Assembly: GCF_023716665.1 (NCBI RefSeq)
Contig: NZ_CP071859.1
Location: 310,001-374,000, forward strand
Source: Vibrio sp. SCSIO 43135
Lineage (GTDB): Bacteria; Pseudomonadota; Gammaproteobacteria; Enterobacterales; Vibrionaceae
DNA: 64,000 bases
Reading direction: 5' to 3'
Part shown: one piece after another, positions 19,126-29,535 of the stretch
How the letters are laid out: the number at the start of each line of letters is the position of its first letter
Numbering within the stretch: the first letter of the stretch is position 1
The notes under the pieces: generated by a model
Seen by the model: only the letters and a program-made list of their open reading frames with translations
Databases searched by the model: none
What the model was told of the DNA's origin: nothing
Made by a program: the position numbers and the translations under genes

Positions 19126-20118
19126 GTGAAAACCACACTTAGCGCAATTGCACTGGCCACAATGGCTTCTTTTTCTGTCCAAGCCGAAGAAAACACTTTA
19201 ACCGTCTATACCTACGACTCTTTTGCATCTGATTGGGGCCCAGGCCCGAAAGTAGAGCAAGCGTTTGAAGCGCACTGTGGTTGTAACGTAGATTTTGTGG
19301 CTCTGGATGACGGAGTGTCGATTCTTAACCGATTGCGTTTGGAAGGCAAAAATAGCAAAGCAGATGTGGTATTAGGCCTTGATAACAATCTTATGGCTGA
19401 AGCGAAACAAACCGGCTTGCTTGCTGAGCATAAGGTAGATACCTCCTCTATTTCACTACCAAGTGGTTGGAGTGATACCACCTTTATTCCTTACGACTAT
19501 GGTTACTTCGCTTTTGTCTATAACAAAGAGAAGCTAGCTAACCCACCAAAAAGCTTGAAAGAACTGGTTGAGCAGCGTGATGATCTTAAGGTTATCTACC
19601 AAGATCCTCGTACTTCCACTCCGGGACAAGGTTTAATGCTGTGGATGAAATCGGTGTATGGCGATGAAGTGACGCCAGCATGGCAATCCCTGGCGAAGAA
19701 GACAGTGACCGTCACTAAAGGCTGGTCGGAAGCGTACTCTATGTTCTTAGAGGGTGAGTCAGATATGGTGCTGTCTTACACTACGTCACCTGCGTATCAC
19801 TTGATTGCTGAGCAAGACGACAAGTTTGCCGCTGCAAACTTTTCTGAAGGTCATTACACTCAGGTCGAGGTGGCAGCGAAAGTGAAAGGCAGTAAAAATG
19901 AAAAGCTGGCAGATGAGTTTATGAACTTTATCCTAAGTGATGAATTCCAATCGGTGATGCCAACCGGTAACTGGATGTACCCAGTAACTGATGTCGAGTT
20001 ACCAAAAGGGTTCGAAACTCTATCGGTACCAAGTAAAGCGCTGAGCTTTTCTCCTGAAGAAATTGCTGAAATGCGTAAACCATGGATCCGTGAGTGGCAA
20101 CATGCACTTACGTTCTAA
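19126..20118 (+). CDS. thiB: Thiamine ABC transporter, periplasmic binding protein
   Basis: ThiB binds thiamine, TMP and TPP in the periplasm and delivers them to ThiPQ. The 330-residue protein starts with GTG behind a strong AAGGAGA site and has a signal peptide ending near SVQAEE. The mature protein has the ThiB features LTVYTYDSFASDWGPG and FIPYDYGYFAFVYN. It is the first gene of an operon preceded by a TPP riboswitch, which fits repression by the end product. Confidence 0.96.
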   Translation: MKTTLSAIALATMASFSVQAEENTLTVYTYDSFASDWGPGPKVEQAFEAHCGCNVDFVALDDGVSILNRLRLEGKNSKADVVLGLDNNLMAEAKQTGLLAEHKVDTSSISLPSGWSDTTFIPYDYGYFAFVYNKEKLANPPKSLKELVEQRDDLKVIYQDPRTSTPGQGLMLWMKSVYGDEVTPAWQSLAKKTVTVTKGWSEAYSMFLEGESDMVLSYTTSPAYHLIAEQDDKFAAANFSEGHYTQVEVAAKVKGSKNEKLADEFMNFILSDEFQSVMPTGNWMYPVTDVELPKGFETLSVPSKALSFSPEEIAEMRKPWIREWQHALTF

Positions 20119-20130
20119 TCGAGGCTTGAT

Positions 20131-21753
20131 TTGAACACTATCCCGAAAGTGGGTATTTGGGTCGCGATAGCTATCGCGGCCTTTGTCATTTCAGCGCTTG
20201 GAGCGTTATTGCTAGAAGCGCCGTCGTTGAACCTAAGCGCGGTCTGGTCAGATCCGTATTATCGCCATGTTACTCAGTTTAGTTTCTACCAAGCCCTGCT
20301 CTCAAGTGTACTGAGTGTCGGGTTAGCGATACCTGTAGCTCACGCTTTGTCACGGCGTCAATTCAAGGGGCGCAGTCTATTACTCAAGTTATTTGCGACA
20401 ACATTGGTATTGCCAGTTCTGGTTGGTGTGTTTGGGTTACTCGCGATTTATGGCAATAGTGGCTTACTGGCCAGCATGTTAAAGCAAATCGATCACTCTT
20501 TGCCTTTTTCTATATACGGCTTGAACGGCATATTACTGGCACATGTGTTTTTTAATCTTCCGTACGCGAGCCGTTTGTTACTGCAGGCGCTAGATACAGT
20601 TCCTTCGGAGCAGCACAAACTGTGTGCTCACTTGGGGATGAGCCATTGGCATAAATTCAAGTGGGTTGAGTGGCCTAGGCTGCGTCAGCAACTTCCTCAT
20701 GTGTTTGGTTTAGTCTTTATGCTGTGCTTCACTAGCTTTGCAACGGTGATGGCGTTAGGCGGTGGCCCTAAGTCGACCACTATTGAGCTGGCAATATATC
20801 AGGCGATTAAGTTTGATTTTGATTTGCAAGCTGGAGCTCTGCTCGCGCTGTGGCAGATGTTGTTGTGCGGTGTACTTGCTTTGTCTATCCAGCGTTTAGC
20901 CAAACCGATAGCGGTTTCTACTGGAAGTGTGTCGCCGGGAGAAATACTGATTCAGGATAGTGTTGGTTCGAAAGTGTGGGACTTTTTTTGGATTGCTGGA
21001 GCATGTCTACTGGTTATCCCGCCCCTTGCTATGGTGGTTTTGAGTGGCATTAACGAGCAGGCTTTGCTGGTGTTTACTGACAGTCGATTCTGGTTAGCGT
21101 TTGGCGCGTCTCTTAAAGTGGCTATTTCAGCGAGTGCGATTGCGTTAGTGATAGGTATGGCTATATTGACGACCAGTCGGGCTTTAAGGCTGAGGAATAA
21201 AAACAGTAAAGCAGACGGAATCGAGTTGATTGGAACCATTATCCTTGTGACGCCGGGTCTGGTGATCAGCACGGGTTTATTTCTGCTACTACGTTATTTT
21301 GCGGATGCATTTAGTTATGCCTTTTACGTGGTGGTTGCGGTTAATGCTTTGATGGCGTTGCCGTATGTCATCAAGACCTTATCTCAGCCTATGCTGCATA
21401 TTGCTCAGCAATATCAGTACCTGTGCGCGAGCTTAGGTATGCGAGGGTGGCAACGATTTAAGGTGGTCGAATGGCGCGCGTTACGAAAACCGATCGCGCA
21501 TGCGTTTGCGATTGGCTTTATGTTTTCGATTGGTGATCTCAGTGCCATTGCTCTGTTTGGTAGTCAAGAGTTCCGAACGTTACCCCTGTATTTGTTCCAG
21601 TTACTTGGCAGCTATCAAATGGACGCCGCTGCGGTTGTGTCTGTAACCTTACTGCTACTCAGTGTAGGTTGCTTCACACTTACCGAAGTGTTGTTTAAAA
21701 CAGGCTCAAAACCGGCGAAAAAAGACAAGAGAGGGCAAGATGTTATCGGTTGA
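20131..21753 (+). CDS. thiP: Thiamine ABC transporter, permease
   Basis: A 540-residue inner-membrane protein with two fused permease halves of about six helices each. Each half carries an EAA-type loop: one around AHLGMSHWHKFKWVEWPRLR, the other ending MRGWQRFKVVEWRALRKP. It would form the channel for thiamine with ThiQ. The start is a TTG, 12 bases after thiB and six bases after a GAGG site; no closer ATG fits. Its end overlaps thiQ by 14 bases. Confidence 0.95.
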   Translation: MNTIPKVGIWVAIAIAAFVISALGALLLEAPSLNLSAVWSDPYYRHVTQFSFYQALLSSVLSVGLAIPVAHALSRRQFKGRSLLLKLFATTLVLPVLVGVFGLLAIYGNSGLLASMLKQIDHSLPFSIYGLNGILLAHVFFNLPYASRLLLQALDTVPSEQHKLCAHLGMSHWHKFKWVEWPRLRQQLPHVFGLVFMLCFTSFATVMALGGGPKSTTIELAIYQAIKFDFDLQAGALLALWQMLLCGVLALSIQRLAKPIAVSTGSVSPGEILIQDSVGSKVWDFFWIAGACLLVIPPLAMVVLSGINEQALLVFTDSRFWLAFGASLKVAISASAIALVIGMAILTTSRALRLRNKNSKADGIELIGTIILVTPGLVISTGLFLLLRYFADAFSYAFYVVVAVNALMALPYVIKTLSQPMLHIAQQYQYLCASLGMRGWQRFKVVEWRALRKPIAHAFAIGFMFSIGDLSAIALFGSQEFRTLPLYLFQLLGSYQMDAAAVVSVTLLLLSVGCFTLTEVLFKTGSKPAKKDKRGQDVIG

Positions 21754-22444
21754 ACAGGTTGAATACTACTACCATCAAGAGCTGTTTGAGTTTGATATTC
21801 AAGTTCGGCCCGGTTCAATTGTGGCTTTAATGGGGCCTAGCGGGGCAGGGAAGTCGACGCTTTTTAGTCTTGTGGCAGGTTTTATCGAGCCAAGTCGTGG
21901 CCGGATAGACGTCGATGGTACGTCTCTATTGGGTAAACCTCCTCATCAGCGACCTTTTGCGATGTTGTTTCAAGAGCATAATTTGTTTGCGCACTTAAGT
22001 GTGCGAGAAAACATTGGGCTGGGTCTGCACCCAGGGTTAAAGCTGGATAATCAGCAGCAACAGCTCGTAGTTGAAGCTGCGCAGCAAGTCGGTGTGGATG
22101 CTTATCTAGACAGGTTACCAGAGCAGTTGTCTGGTGGACAAAGGCAACGCGTTGCCCTTGCGCGCTGCTTTGTTCAGCCGCATCAGATTTGGTTGCTCGA
22201 CGAGCCTTTCTCGGCACTTGATCCGATTTTACGTGAAGAGATGCTGAGTTTAGTGAAGAAGCTAGCCATGGAGCGCGGTATCACCGTCGTGATGGTGACT
22301 CACCATATCAGTGATGCTAAAGCAATTGCGACGCATTTTGCTTTTATGACTCACGGTAAAGTAGCGCTGGTGGATAGCATTGAACATTTATCAGCACAGC
22401 ATGCTAATCCAGCTCTAGCAGAATTTGTGCGAGCTGGTGAGTAG
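21740..22444 (+). CDS. thiQ: Thiamine ABC transporter, ATP-binding protein
   Basis: A 234-residue ABC ATPase with Walker A GPSGAGKST (about residues 32-40), Q-loop MLFQEHNLFAHL, a perfect LSGGQRQRVALARC signature, Walker B IWLLDEPFSALD and the switch His in VTHHISDA. It powers ThiP. The start lies within the end of thiP, so translation is coupled. A bidirectional terminator follows at 22483-22509. Confidence 0.96.
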   Translation: MLSVEQVEYYYHQELFEFDIQVRPGSIVALMGPSGAGKSTLFSLVAGFIEPSRGRIDVDGTSLLGKPPHQRPFAMLFQEHNLFAHLSVRENIGLGLHPGLKLDNQQQQLVVEAAQQVGVDAYLDRLPEQLSGGQRQRVALARCFVQPHQIWLLDEPFSALDPILREEMLSLVKKLAMERGITVVMVTHHISDAKAIATHFAFMTHGKVALVDSIEHLSAQHANPALAEFVRAGE

Positions 22445-22482
22445 GGACTAAAACTGGCGAATGTCAGTGAAAGCTAGATATA

Positions 22483-22509
22483 AAAAAGCCGAGATTCACT
22501 CGGCTTTTT
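22483..22509. terminator. Bidirectional terminator between thiQ and darP
   Basis: AAAAAGCCGAG and its complement form 11-bp arms around a five-base loop, with A- and T-tracts on both sides. It serves the convergent thi operon and darP. Confidence 0.87.
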
Positions 22510-22539
22510 AGACTTTTCTTTCTGAGATTGTTTGTGCTC

Positions 22540-23067
22540 TTAAAGCTCTTCTGCGTTTAGCTCTTTCAACACTTGAAAGATTTCACGGTAAGCTTTCGCA
22601 GGTTTACCTGCTTTTTTCTCTTTGTTGGCCTGACGAGCAAGTTGGCGTAAGCGCTGACGATCAGCCTGTGGATACTGCTCGACCGCTTCAGCAATTGCAC
22701 TGTCGCCTTCTTCAACAATACGGTCACGTAACTGCTCCAGTTTGTGCAGTTCAGCGGTCGCTTGTGAGTGTTTATTGCGAACTTTGTCTAATGCAGCTTG
22801 AAGAGGTTCTGGATCTTCATTGCGCATTAATTTTCCGATGTATTGAAGCTGACGACGTCGTGCTTCGTTTTTAAAGCGTTGAGCGTCTTTAATCGCGTCC
22901 GCTAAGTCTTCACTTAATGGAAACTTTTCAAGTACAGAAGGCTTTAAACCGACCAATTCTTCACCGAGCTTTTGTAGCTCTTCCATGTCATTTTTCATCT
23001 CGGTTTTACTTACCCAGATGATTTCTTCTTCCGGTTCCCAAGGCGCTTTCTGGTTTTTACGAGCCAT
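22540..23067 (-). CDS. darP: Ribosome-associated protein DarP (YjgA)
   Basis: A 175-residue, highly charged, helical protein of the DarP/YjgA (DUF615) family, which binds late 50S precursors and helps ribosome assembly in E. coli. It has the [22 protein letters not shown] start and an R/K-rich [22 protein letters not shown] segment near the C-terminus. It is divergent from pmbA by 118 bases; the yjgA-pmbA pairing is the usual one in gammaproteobacteria and supports the call. Confidence 0.95.
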   Translation of the reverse strand: MARKNQKAPWEPEEEIIWVSKTEMKNDMEELQKLGEELVGLKPSVLEKFPLSEDLADAIKDAQRFKNEARRRQLQYIGKLMRNEDPEPLQAALDKVRNKHSQATAELHKLEQLRDRIVEEGDSAIAEAVEQYPQADRQRLRQLARQANKEKKAGKPAKAYREIFQVLKELNAEEL

Positions 23068-23185
23068 CTTTTCTGCCTATATCACTATCTCAAACTAATA
23101 TTAGGTCTATTTTAACAAGAATCGTGGGGAGAAAGCGAAATTCTTGTTATCCTAACGCTATCAATGGCAATTACTTAGATTCGAT

Positions 23186-24529
23186 ATGGATGTAAAACAA
23201 CAAGTTGCTCAACAGCAAGTTGAGCTTGAAGCTGCGGTTGCGAAAGCGTTAGAGCTAGCTTCAGTGAGTGCTGATGCGGCTGAAGTGGCCATTACTAAAT
23301 CAACAGGCCTAAGCGTTTCTACTCGCATGTGTGAAGTGGAAAATGTCGAGTTTAATAGCGATGGGGCTCTGGGTATCACGGTATACCGAGGCCAACGTAA
23401 AGGCAGTGCGTCTACATCAGATTTAAGTGAGAAAGCGATCAGCCAGACGGTAGCGGCTGCGCTTGATATTGCTCAATACACCTCAGAGGACCCTCATGCA
23501 GGCCCTGCGCCTAAAGAGTTGATGGTGCAAGATATTCCTGATCTTGACCTGTTCCACCCGGATACTCCAGACCCAGATTACGCCGCGAAAGTGGCGATTG
23601 CAGCTGAGCAGCAAGCGCTGGCTTATAGCGATAAAATTAAACAAAGTGATGGCGCAAGCTATGACAGTCACTATGGTCTAAAGGTCTATGGCAATAGCCA
23701 TGGTTTGCTTGCTAGCTACGCTTCGAGCCGTCATAGCACTAGTTGTTGTGTGATTGGTCAAGGAGCCAATGGTGAGATGGAGCGTGACTACAGCTACACC
23801 GTTGCCCGTCATCGTGATGAGCTTTGGGCTCCTGAAAAAGTAGGTCAACTAGCCGCTGAGAAAACCGTTAACCGATTAGATGCGAAAAAGCTGACCACAG
23901 GTAAGTACCCTGTTATGTTTGCAGCGGATGTCGCGACTGGCCTATTAGGCCACTTGGTGATGGCGATCAGTGGCGGTAACTTATACCGTAAATCTTCTTT
24001 CTTACTCGATCACCTTGGTAAGCAAGTACTTCCAGAATGGTTTAGTGTATCTGAGCGCCCACACGTATTGCGTGGCCTAGCATCTAGCCCTTTTGATAGT
24101 GAAGGTGTGTTTACTCAAGACCGTGAAATTATCACTGATGGCGTACTGTCTACTTACCTACTGACCAGCTACGCAGCGCGCAAAATGGGCATGACTCCAA
24201 CGGGGCACGCTGGTGGTATCCATAACTGGTTTGTGAAATCTACTGGGCAAGGTTTTGAGCAGATGCTTAAAGAGCTTGGTACTGGTTTCTTAGTGACTGA
24301 AGTCATGGGCCAAGGCGTGAATATCGTGACAGGTGATTACTCACGTGGTGCGGCTGGTTTCTGGGTTGAAAACGGCGAAATTCAATACCCAGTGTCGGAA
24401 GTGACCATTGCAAGCAACCTCAAAGATATGTTTAACCAAATTGTGGCAGTGGGTAACGACGTTGAAACTCGCTCACAAATTCAGACGGGTTCTATTTTGC
24501 TGGAATCAATGAAAGTCGCGGGTGAATAA
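23186..24529 (+). CDS. pmbA: Metalloprotease subunit PmbA (TldE)
   Basis: PmbA (TldE) forms a heterodimeric protease with TldD that processes modified peptides such as microcins and degrades unfolded peptides. The 447-residue protein has the family features [10 protein letters not shown] and the late segments [18 protein letters not shown] and [18 protein letters not shown]. The catalytic zinc site lies in TldD, so this subunit is not expected to carry the HExxxH motif, and none is visible. tldD is not in the window. Confidence 0.95.
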   Translation: MDVKQQVAQQQVELEAAVAKALELASVSADAAEVAITKSTGLSVSTRMCEVENVEFNSDGALGITVYRGQRKGSASTSDLSEKAISQTVAAALDIAQYTSEDPHAGPAPKELMVQDIPDLDLFHPDTPDPDYAAKVAIAAEQQALAYSDKIKQSDGASYDSHYGLKVYGNSHGLLASYASSRHSTSCCVIGQGANGEMERDYSYTVARHRDELWAPEKVGQLAAEKTVNRLDAKKLTTGKYPVMFAADVATGLLGHLVMAISGGNLYRKSSFLLDHLGKQVLPEWFSVSERPHVLRGLASSPFDSEGVFTQDREIITDGVLSTYLLTSYAARKMGMTPTGHAGGIHNWFVKSTGQGFEQMLKELGTGFLVTEVMGQGVNIVTGDYSRGAAGFWVENGEIQYPVSEVTIASNLKDMFNQIVAVGNDVETRSQIQTGSILLESMKVAGE

Positions 24530-24564
24530 CATAACCTGACGGTAGCAAATATTATGGTTAGTAG

Positions 24565-24597
24565 AAGGGCTCGTACTAGATAGTACGAGCCCTTTTT
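24565..24597 (+). terminator. Terminator of pmbA
   Basis: AAGGGCTCGTACT and its complement form 13-bp arms around four bases, followed by a T-tract on the plus strand only. Confidence 0.87.
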
Positions 24598-24632
24598 GAT
24601 TTGGAACTTTAGTAACGAGCTTTAGAGTGCGA

Positions 24633-25988
24633 CTAAATTAAAATCGTCGCAAGCCCTAAGAATACGGAGAGGCCGATGACATCGGTCACGGTAGTGAGCG
24701 CCATACCACCCGCTAAGGCTGGGTCAATATTCATTTTCTTGAGTAGAATTGGGATAGTTACCCCAGCAATCCCTGCAACCAGTAAGTTAGTCATCATGGC
24801 TGCGGAGATAATGCCGCCAAGCATCCAGTCACTCTTCCATGCGACAACAATACCACCAATGATCAGCGCCCAAAGAATACCGTTAAGGAAACCGATAGCG
24901 GCTTCTTTAAGCAGTAATTCGCGTTTGTTACTGTCACCGATATGGCCTAAGGCTAAACCGCGGATGACGAGAGCAACAGTTTGGTTACCTGCTACGCCGC
25001 CCATTGAAGGCACGATGGTCATCAATACTGCGATAGCAGCCATTTGATCTAATGTCGCTTCAAACATGTTTGAAACCGAAGCCGCAGCAAGAGCAGCTAA
25101 AACGTTGGCTCCAAGCCAAACGCTACGCTTACGTGCCGACTTTACTACAGGTGCAAAGGTATCTTCGTCATCATCAAGGCCAGCCATACTCATCATTGAG
25201 TGCTCTGCATCTTCACGAATGACATCGACCACGTCATCGATCGTTATACGACCAACCAGATGTTGGTTTTCATCAACAACAGGTGCAGAAACCCAGTTAC
25301 GACGTTCGAACAAGCTGGCGACATCTGAGTCGCTGGTATCGACAGAAATCGCTTCATCCGCGTCATCCATAACTTCGATAACCGGAACATCTGGTTGAGT
25401 CGTGAGTAGCGTCGTCAGTGATAAATGGCCGATAAGGCGGCTTTCTTCGTCGATGACGTAAAGTGCATCGGTTGCCTCAGGCAGTTCACCTTTCATGCGC
25501 AGATAACGAAGGACTACGTCGACGTCGACGTCACCACGAATGGTTGTGACGTCAGTATTCATTATCCCGCCAGCAGTGTCCTCTGGATACGACAGCGCGG
25601 TTTCAACACGCAATCTATCAGCCGTGTCCATTTGCGATAGGACTTCACGTGAGACATCATCAGGTAGGCTTCGCAGGACGTATGCAACGTCATCGGTGTC
25701 CATACCTTCTGTTGCTTCTGCCAGCTTTTCTGGCGCCATCTTGGAGACAAGCGCATCTTTAACGTCTTCGCTTAACTCGTCGAGGATTTCACCGTAATCT
25801 TCAGGATCGGTGAGCTGCCAAAGAACGTCACGGCTTTTACGTGGTGAGGCTTCAAGGAGGTGAGCAATATCTTCTGGCTCCATATCCTGCAGTTGGCGTC
25901 GGACATGGACAAAACGGCCATTTTCTAGAGCTTCAGTAACTTCTTGGAGGGCTTGGTGAGCTTGGTCAAATTCTATTTGCTCTGCCAT
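24633..25988 (-). CDS. mgtE: Magnesium transporter MgtE
   Basis: A 451-residue Mg2+ channel of the MgtE family. In order: a superhelical N domain of HEAT-like repeats (about residues 1-130), a pair of CBS domains (about 135-255) that sense cytoplasmic Mg2+, a connecting helix and five membrane helices (about 285-451). The pore signature PSMGGVAGNQ and the Mg2+-binding ALAGGMALTTVTDVIG segment near the C-terminus are present. It is transcribed alone; no known Mg2+ riboswitch was recognised in the 112 bases before it on its strand. Confidence 0.95.
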   Translation of the reverse strand: MAEQIEFDQAHQALQEVTEALENGRFVHVRRQLQDMEPEDIAHLLEASPRKSRDVLWQLTDPEDYGEILDELSEDVKDALVSKMAPEKLAEATEGMDTDDVAYVLRSLPDDVSREVLSQMDTADRLRVETALSYPEDTAGGIMNTDVTTIRGDVDVDVVLRYLRMKGELPEATDALYVIDEESRLIGHLSLTTLLTTQPDVPVIEVMDDADEAISVDTSDSDVASLFERRNWVSAPVVDENQHLVGRITIDDVVDVIREDAEHSMMSMAGLDDDEDTFAPVVKSARKRSVWLGANVLAALAAASVSNMFEATLDQMAAIAVLMTIVPSMGGVAGNQTVALVIRGLALGHIGDSNKRELLLKEAAIGFLNGILWALIIGGIVVAWKSDWMLGGIISAAMMTNLLVAGIAGVTIPILLKKMNIDPALAGGMALTTVTDVIGLSVFLGLATILI

Positions 25989-26100
25989 TGATTCCCCCTA
26001 AACTCTTAATACTTACAATGTTTTAAATAGTAACTTAAATATATAGCTTGGTTAATAAGATATTGTGAACAAACGGCTATTTAATGAGTTTATGGGCAGG

Positions 26101-26379
26101 TTATTCGTCTTCGTCGAACTTGTGTTCGATTAAGTTACACACCGCTTCCAGCGCTGGGGCGGCGTCATTGCCTTCGGCGGTGATAGTCACGTGTTCGCCT
26201 TGAGCAGATTCGAGCATCAGCAACCCCATGACGCTATCGGCTGTTGCTTCTTTGTCTTCGTGGTTGCGAATAGTCAGAATCGCTTCAAACGATTGAGCTA
26301 ATTCTACCAATTTAACAGCAGCACGAGCATGAAGACCTAATCGGTTCTGAATGAGTACAGTTCGGCTTTGCTGCTGCAT
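26101..26379 (-). CDS. npr: Nitrogen-PTS phosphocarrier NPr
   Basis: NPr is the HPr-like carrier that passes phosphate from EI-Ntr (PtsP) to PtsN. The 92-residue protein has the phosphorylatable His17 in [12 protein letters not shown] and a Ser46-type region in the [13 protein letters not shown] segment. It is the last gene of the rpoN cluster, 10 bases after rapZ, the same order as E. coli. The related sugar carrier HPr would sit with ptsI, which is absent here. Confidence 0.95.
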   Translation of the reverse strand: MQQQSRTVLIQNRLGLHARAAVKLVELAQSFEAILTIRNHEDKEATADSVMGLLMLESAQGEHVTITAEGNDAAPALEAVCNLIEHKFDEDE

Positions 26380-26389
26380 GGTAAGAGTC

Positions 26390-27250
26390 CTATGAGTGAT
26401 GTTTTTCTAACGAAGTGTGGCGGATTTGAACTTGATGGCCCAGCTGAGAAAAGTACTCACCAATTTGTTGAGTCAAATACACTGAACGGTGTTTTCCGCC
26501 AGTACAGCCAATCGCCACAGTGAGATAGCTGCGATTGTTTTTCTCTAGCATAGGTAGCCAGTTGTCAATAAAGCCTTGGATTTGCAATTTGAGGTCGATG
26601 ACTTCTTGGTGAGATTCCAAGAAGGATTTAATCGGGGTATCGAGTCCGGTTAACGGCCTTAACGCGGGTTCCCAGTGAGGGTTCGGTAAAAAACGAACAT
26701 CAAACACGTAATCAGCATCATTAGGTAAGCCGTATTTGAACCCAAATGATTGGAATACCATGACAAGCTCTTGCCGTTCCCTTCCTTCTACTCGCATACG
26801 AACGGTTTCGCTGAGTTCGTGTAGAGATTGGTTACTACTGTCCAACACTAGGTCGGCATGCTCTTTTAGTGGTGCGAGTATCTTGCGTTCAAGCTCAATC
26901 GCTTGGGCCAACGAAGGTTTTGAATCACTTAACGAGAGCGGGTGTAGACGGCGAGTTTCACTATAGCGCTTTAGGAGCGTTTCTTGGTTAGCTCCTAAGA
27001 AAAGAACGTTAACGTCAGTGCTTTGCTTGAGTTTTTCAAGCAAGTCGTCAACTAATGTCGGCTCTTTAGGTAAGTTTCGGATATCAATACTAACGGCGAC
27101 ATTTTGCTTGCTGTCAGATACCGACTGAATAAAAGCATCAAGTAGACTAACGGGCAAGTTATCTACACAGTAATATCCAAGGTCTTCAAGAACTCTTAGA
27201 GCGACACTTTTACCTGCACCAGATTGACCACTCACAACGATTAAACGCAT
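26390..27250 (-). CDS. rapZ: RNase adapter protein RapZ
   Basis: RapZ binds GlcN6P and guides the small RNA GlmZ to RNase E in enterics, so controlling glucosamine-6-phosphate synthase. The 286-residue protein has a Walker A loop GQSGAGKS at residues 8-15, a Walker B-like segment and the conserved C-terminal motif [11 protein letters not shown]. The C-terminal domain carries the RNA-binding basic patch in the family. It sits between ptsN and npr, as is standard. Confidence 0.96.
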   Translation of the reverse strand: MRLIVVSGQSGAGKSVALRVLEDLGYYCVDNLPVSLLDAFIQSVSDSKQNVAVSIDIRNLPKEPTLVDDLLEKLKQSTDVNVLFLGANQETLLKRYSETRRLHPLSLSDSKPSLAQAIELERKILAPLKEHADLVLDSSNQSLHELSETVRMRVEGRERQELVMVFQSFGFKYGLPNDADYVFDVRFLPNPHWEPALRPLTGLDTPIKSFLESHQEVIDLKLQIQGFIDNWLPMLEKNNRSYLTVAIGCTGGKHRSVYLTQQIGEYFSQLGHQVQIRHTSLEKHHS

Positions 27251-27261
27251 CGCAATACTGC

Positions 27262-27708
27262 CTACTTGTTAACCATGATGTTATAGAGCTCTTGATCGCT
27301 TTGTGCGTTTCTCAGCTGCTTAAGGATTTGTTTGTCGTTAAGACGTTCGGCCATCGAAGAAAGTGTTTTCAGGTGCTCTTTACATTGTGCGTCTGGCACG
27401 AGCAGAGCGAAAAGAAGGTCGACAGGTCGATTGTCTATAGAATCAAATTCGATAGGTTGTTCACATTGAAGAAGTACGGCTACCGCTTGGTCGCTCGACA
27501 TCATACGAGCATGGGGAATGGCGATACCATTTCCAATGCCAGTACTGCCCACCTTTTCACGGCTGAGCATACATTCAAAAAGTTCGGTGGAGTTTTGACC
27601 AGTTTGCTGTGCGACGATTTCGCTGATCATTTCTAGAGCGCGTTTTTTGCTCGTGCATTGGACTGCACTTTTAGTGCAGTCCAATGAAAGTACTTCGCTG
27701 ATTTGCAT
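27262..27708 (-). CDS. ptsN: PTS IIA-like nitrogen-regulatory protein PtsN
   Basis: PtsN (EIIA-Ntr) receives phosphate from NPr and regulates potassium transport and other targets by protein contact. The 148-residue protein has the active-site His66 in GIAIPHARM. The motif lies in the fold typical of PTS EIIA type 2 domains. It is two bases downstream of hpf and 11 bases before rapZ on the minus strand, so it belongs to the rpoN operon. Confidence 0.96.
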   Translation of the reverse strand: MQISEVLSLDCTKSAVQCTSKKRALEMISEIVAQQTGQNSTELFECMLSREKVGSTGIGNGIAIPHARMMSSDQAVAVLLQCEQPIEFDSIDNRPVDLLFALLVPDAQCKEHLKTLSSMAERLNDKQILKQLRNAQSDQELYNIMVNK

Positions 27709-27710
27709 GA

Positions 27711-27998
27711 TTAGTGGCTACTTAGCTTTTCTTTATGCTTGTTAAGTTGTCTAACGAGTTTATCCACTAGTGCATCGATTGCAGCGTACATATTTTCGTC
27801 GTCTGCAGTTGCGTGGATATCCCCTTGGTTTACGTGAAGGGTAGCTTCAGCGATTTGTCTTACTTTCTCAACACGCAATACAACGTGTACGTTATTGATA
27901 TGGTCGAAAAATCGCTCAAGTTTTTGAAACTTTGAGTTTACATAGTCTTGCAGTGAATCGGTAAGATCAACGTGATGGCCATTAATGTTAATTTGCAT
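27711..27998 (-). CDS. hpf: Ribosome hibernation promoting factor HPF (short form)
   Basis: HPF binds the 30S decoding region and, with RMF, makes inactive 100S ribosomes in stationary phase. I chose the ATG at 27996-27998: it has a GAAGGAAAG ribosome site and gives 95 residues that begin MQININGHHVDLTDSLQDYV, the length of E. coli HPF. An open frame extends 20 codons further upstream into rpoN but lacks homology. The protein has no long C-terminal domain, so it is the short class. Confidence 0.95.
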   Translation of the reverse strand: MQININGHHVDLTDSLQDYVNSKFQKLERFFDHINNVHVVLRVEKVRQIAEATLHVNQGDIHATADDENMYAAIDALVDKLVRQLNKHKEKLSSH

Positions 27999-28023
27999 AG
28001 ACTTTCCTTCTCGGTTATAGGCC

Positions 28024-29484
28024 TTAAAGTAGGCGTTTGCGCTGACTTGAAGGGGCAATGCCCAAAGATTCTCGGTACTTAGCTATGGTTCTTCTAGCGA
28101 CCTGAATCCCTTGATCAGCCAGTAATGCTGCAATCTTGCTGTCACTGAGTGGTTTCGCGGTGTTTTCCGCTGCCACCAGTTTTTTAATCAAAGCGCGAAT
28201 TGCAGTGGATGAACACTCTCCTCCGTTGTCTGTACTAACGTGACTAGAGAAGAAGTACTTCAATTCAAATATGCCTCTAGGGGTATGCATAAACTTCTGA
28301 GTCGTAACACGTGAAATAGTGGACTCATGCATATCAACAGCGAGGGCAACATCATTTAGGACCATTGGTTTCATGGCCTCTTCCCCATACTCGAAGAAAT
28401 CACGTTGGTGTTCAACTATGCATTTTGCAACTTTGAGCAACGTCTCGTTTCTACTTTCTAGGCTTTTAATTAACCACTTTGCTTCTTGCAAATTGGTTCG
28501 AATGTACTGGCTATCGGCACTGTTTCCTTTGCCTAAGCTAGCATATTGTTGATTTACTTTAAGTTTTGGAACACTGTCTGGGTTGATGGTAACCACCCAC
28601 TTACCATGGTCTTTGAAAACAGACACATCAGGAATGACATACTCAGCGTGATCTGGGGTGATGCGACTACCTGGACGAGGATCCAGTTGTTGGATAAGCG
28701 CCAGTACGTCTCTTAACTCTGCTTCTTTAAGTTTGGTTTCTTTAATGATCAGCTTGTAGTCTCGATTACCAAGATGATCGATATGGTTGTTCAAGACCAA
28801 TTTGGCTTCATTTAGCCAAGGAGTATCTTCTGGGAAAGTCGCCAGTTGTAATAACAAGCAATCTTGAAGGTTTAAAGACGCAACGCCCAGTGGGTCAAAT
28901 TGCTGGATGCGTTTACGCACAGCTTCAATTTCATCCAGTTCGATCTCTTCATTATCAAAGCTGTCGAGGATGTCTTCACTGCTAATCGTAAGGTAACCAT
29001 AATCATCGATAGCGTCGATGATAGCTAGCGCAATGGTTCGGTCGGTTTCACTGAATGGAGTTAAGTCGAGCTGCCACAACAGGTAATCATGCAGTGACTG
29101 CGTAGTTTCACCTTGGTAAATAGGTGCATCGTCATCTAGAGCAATACCAGTGCTACCTGTATTCGCGCTGTATACATCATCCCAAGTGGTATCGATTTCG
29201 AGTTCGTTGCTGATTTCTGATTTTTCGATCAACTCGGAGCTGTCTTTAGGCTCAGGCTCTGCAACTTCTACGGTAGGCTCTTTTTCCTCATTAGTGCTTT
29301 TTTCTTCGCTCGATGCTGGTTCATCGCTACCTTCTTCAACATCAAGTAGCGGGTTGGAGTCCAGCGCTTCTTGAATCTCTTGTTGAAGATCCAAAGTAGA
29401 CAGTTGCAGTAAGCGAATCGCTTGCTGCAACTGAGGAGTCATGGCTAATTGCTGACCTAGCTTGAGTTGTAATGAGGGTTTCAT
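28024..29484 (-). CDS. rpoN: RNA polymerase sigma-54 factor RpoN
   Basis: Sigma-54 directs transcription of nitrogen, flagellar and quorum-sensing genes in vibrios and needs enhancer-binding activators. The 486-residue protein has the Gln- and Leu-rich region I ([22 protein letters not shown]), an acidic region II (about residues 50-115), the core-binding region, the helix-turn-helix for the -12 element and the RpoN box [10 protein letters not shown] (about residues 463-472). It lies between lptB and hpf, the standard order. Confidence 0.98.
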   Translation of the reverse strand: MKPSLQLKLGQQLAMTPQLQQAIRLLQLSTLDLQQEIQEALDSNPLLDVEEGSDEPASSEEKSTNEEKEPTVEVAEPEPKDSSELIEKSEISNELEIDTTWDDVYSANTGSTGIALDDDAPIYQGETTQSLHDYLLWQLDLTPFSETDRTIALAIIDAIDDYGYLTISSEDILDSFDNEEIELDEIEAVRKRIQQFDPLGVASLNLQDCLLLQLATFPEDTPWLNEAKLVLNNHIDHLGNRDYKLIIKETKLKEAELRDVLALIQQLDPRPGSRITPDHAEYVIPDVSVFKDHGKWVVTINPDSVPKLKVNQQYASLGKGNSADSQYIRTNLQEAKWLIKSLESRNETLLKVAKCIVEHQRDFFEYGEEAMKPMVLNDVALAVDMHESTISRVTTQKFMHTPRGIFELKYFFSSHVSTDNGGECSSTAIRALIKKLVAAENTAKPLSDSKIAALLADQGIQVARRTIAKYRESLGIAPSSQRKRLL

Positions 29485-29535
29485 TCAGTGTCGCTTACCT
29501 TATTATTTTTAGATTCCGCTACCGACTCTATTTAA

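Noticed and set aside
27999..28058. Extended N-terminus of HPF
   Set aside because: The extension overlaps rpoN, lacks a ribosome site, and makes the protein longer than the 95-residue family form.
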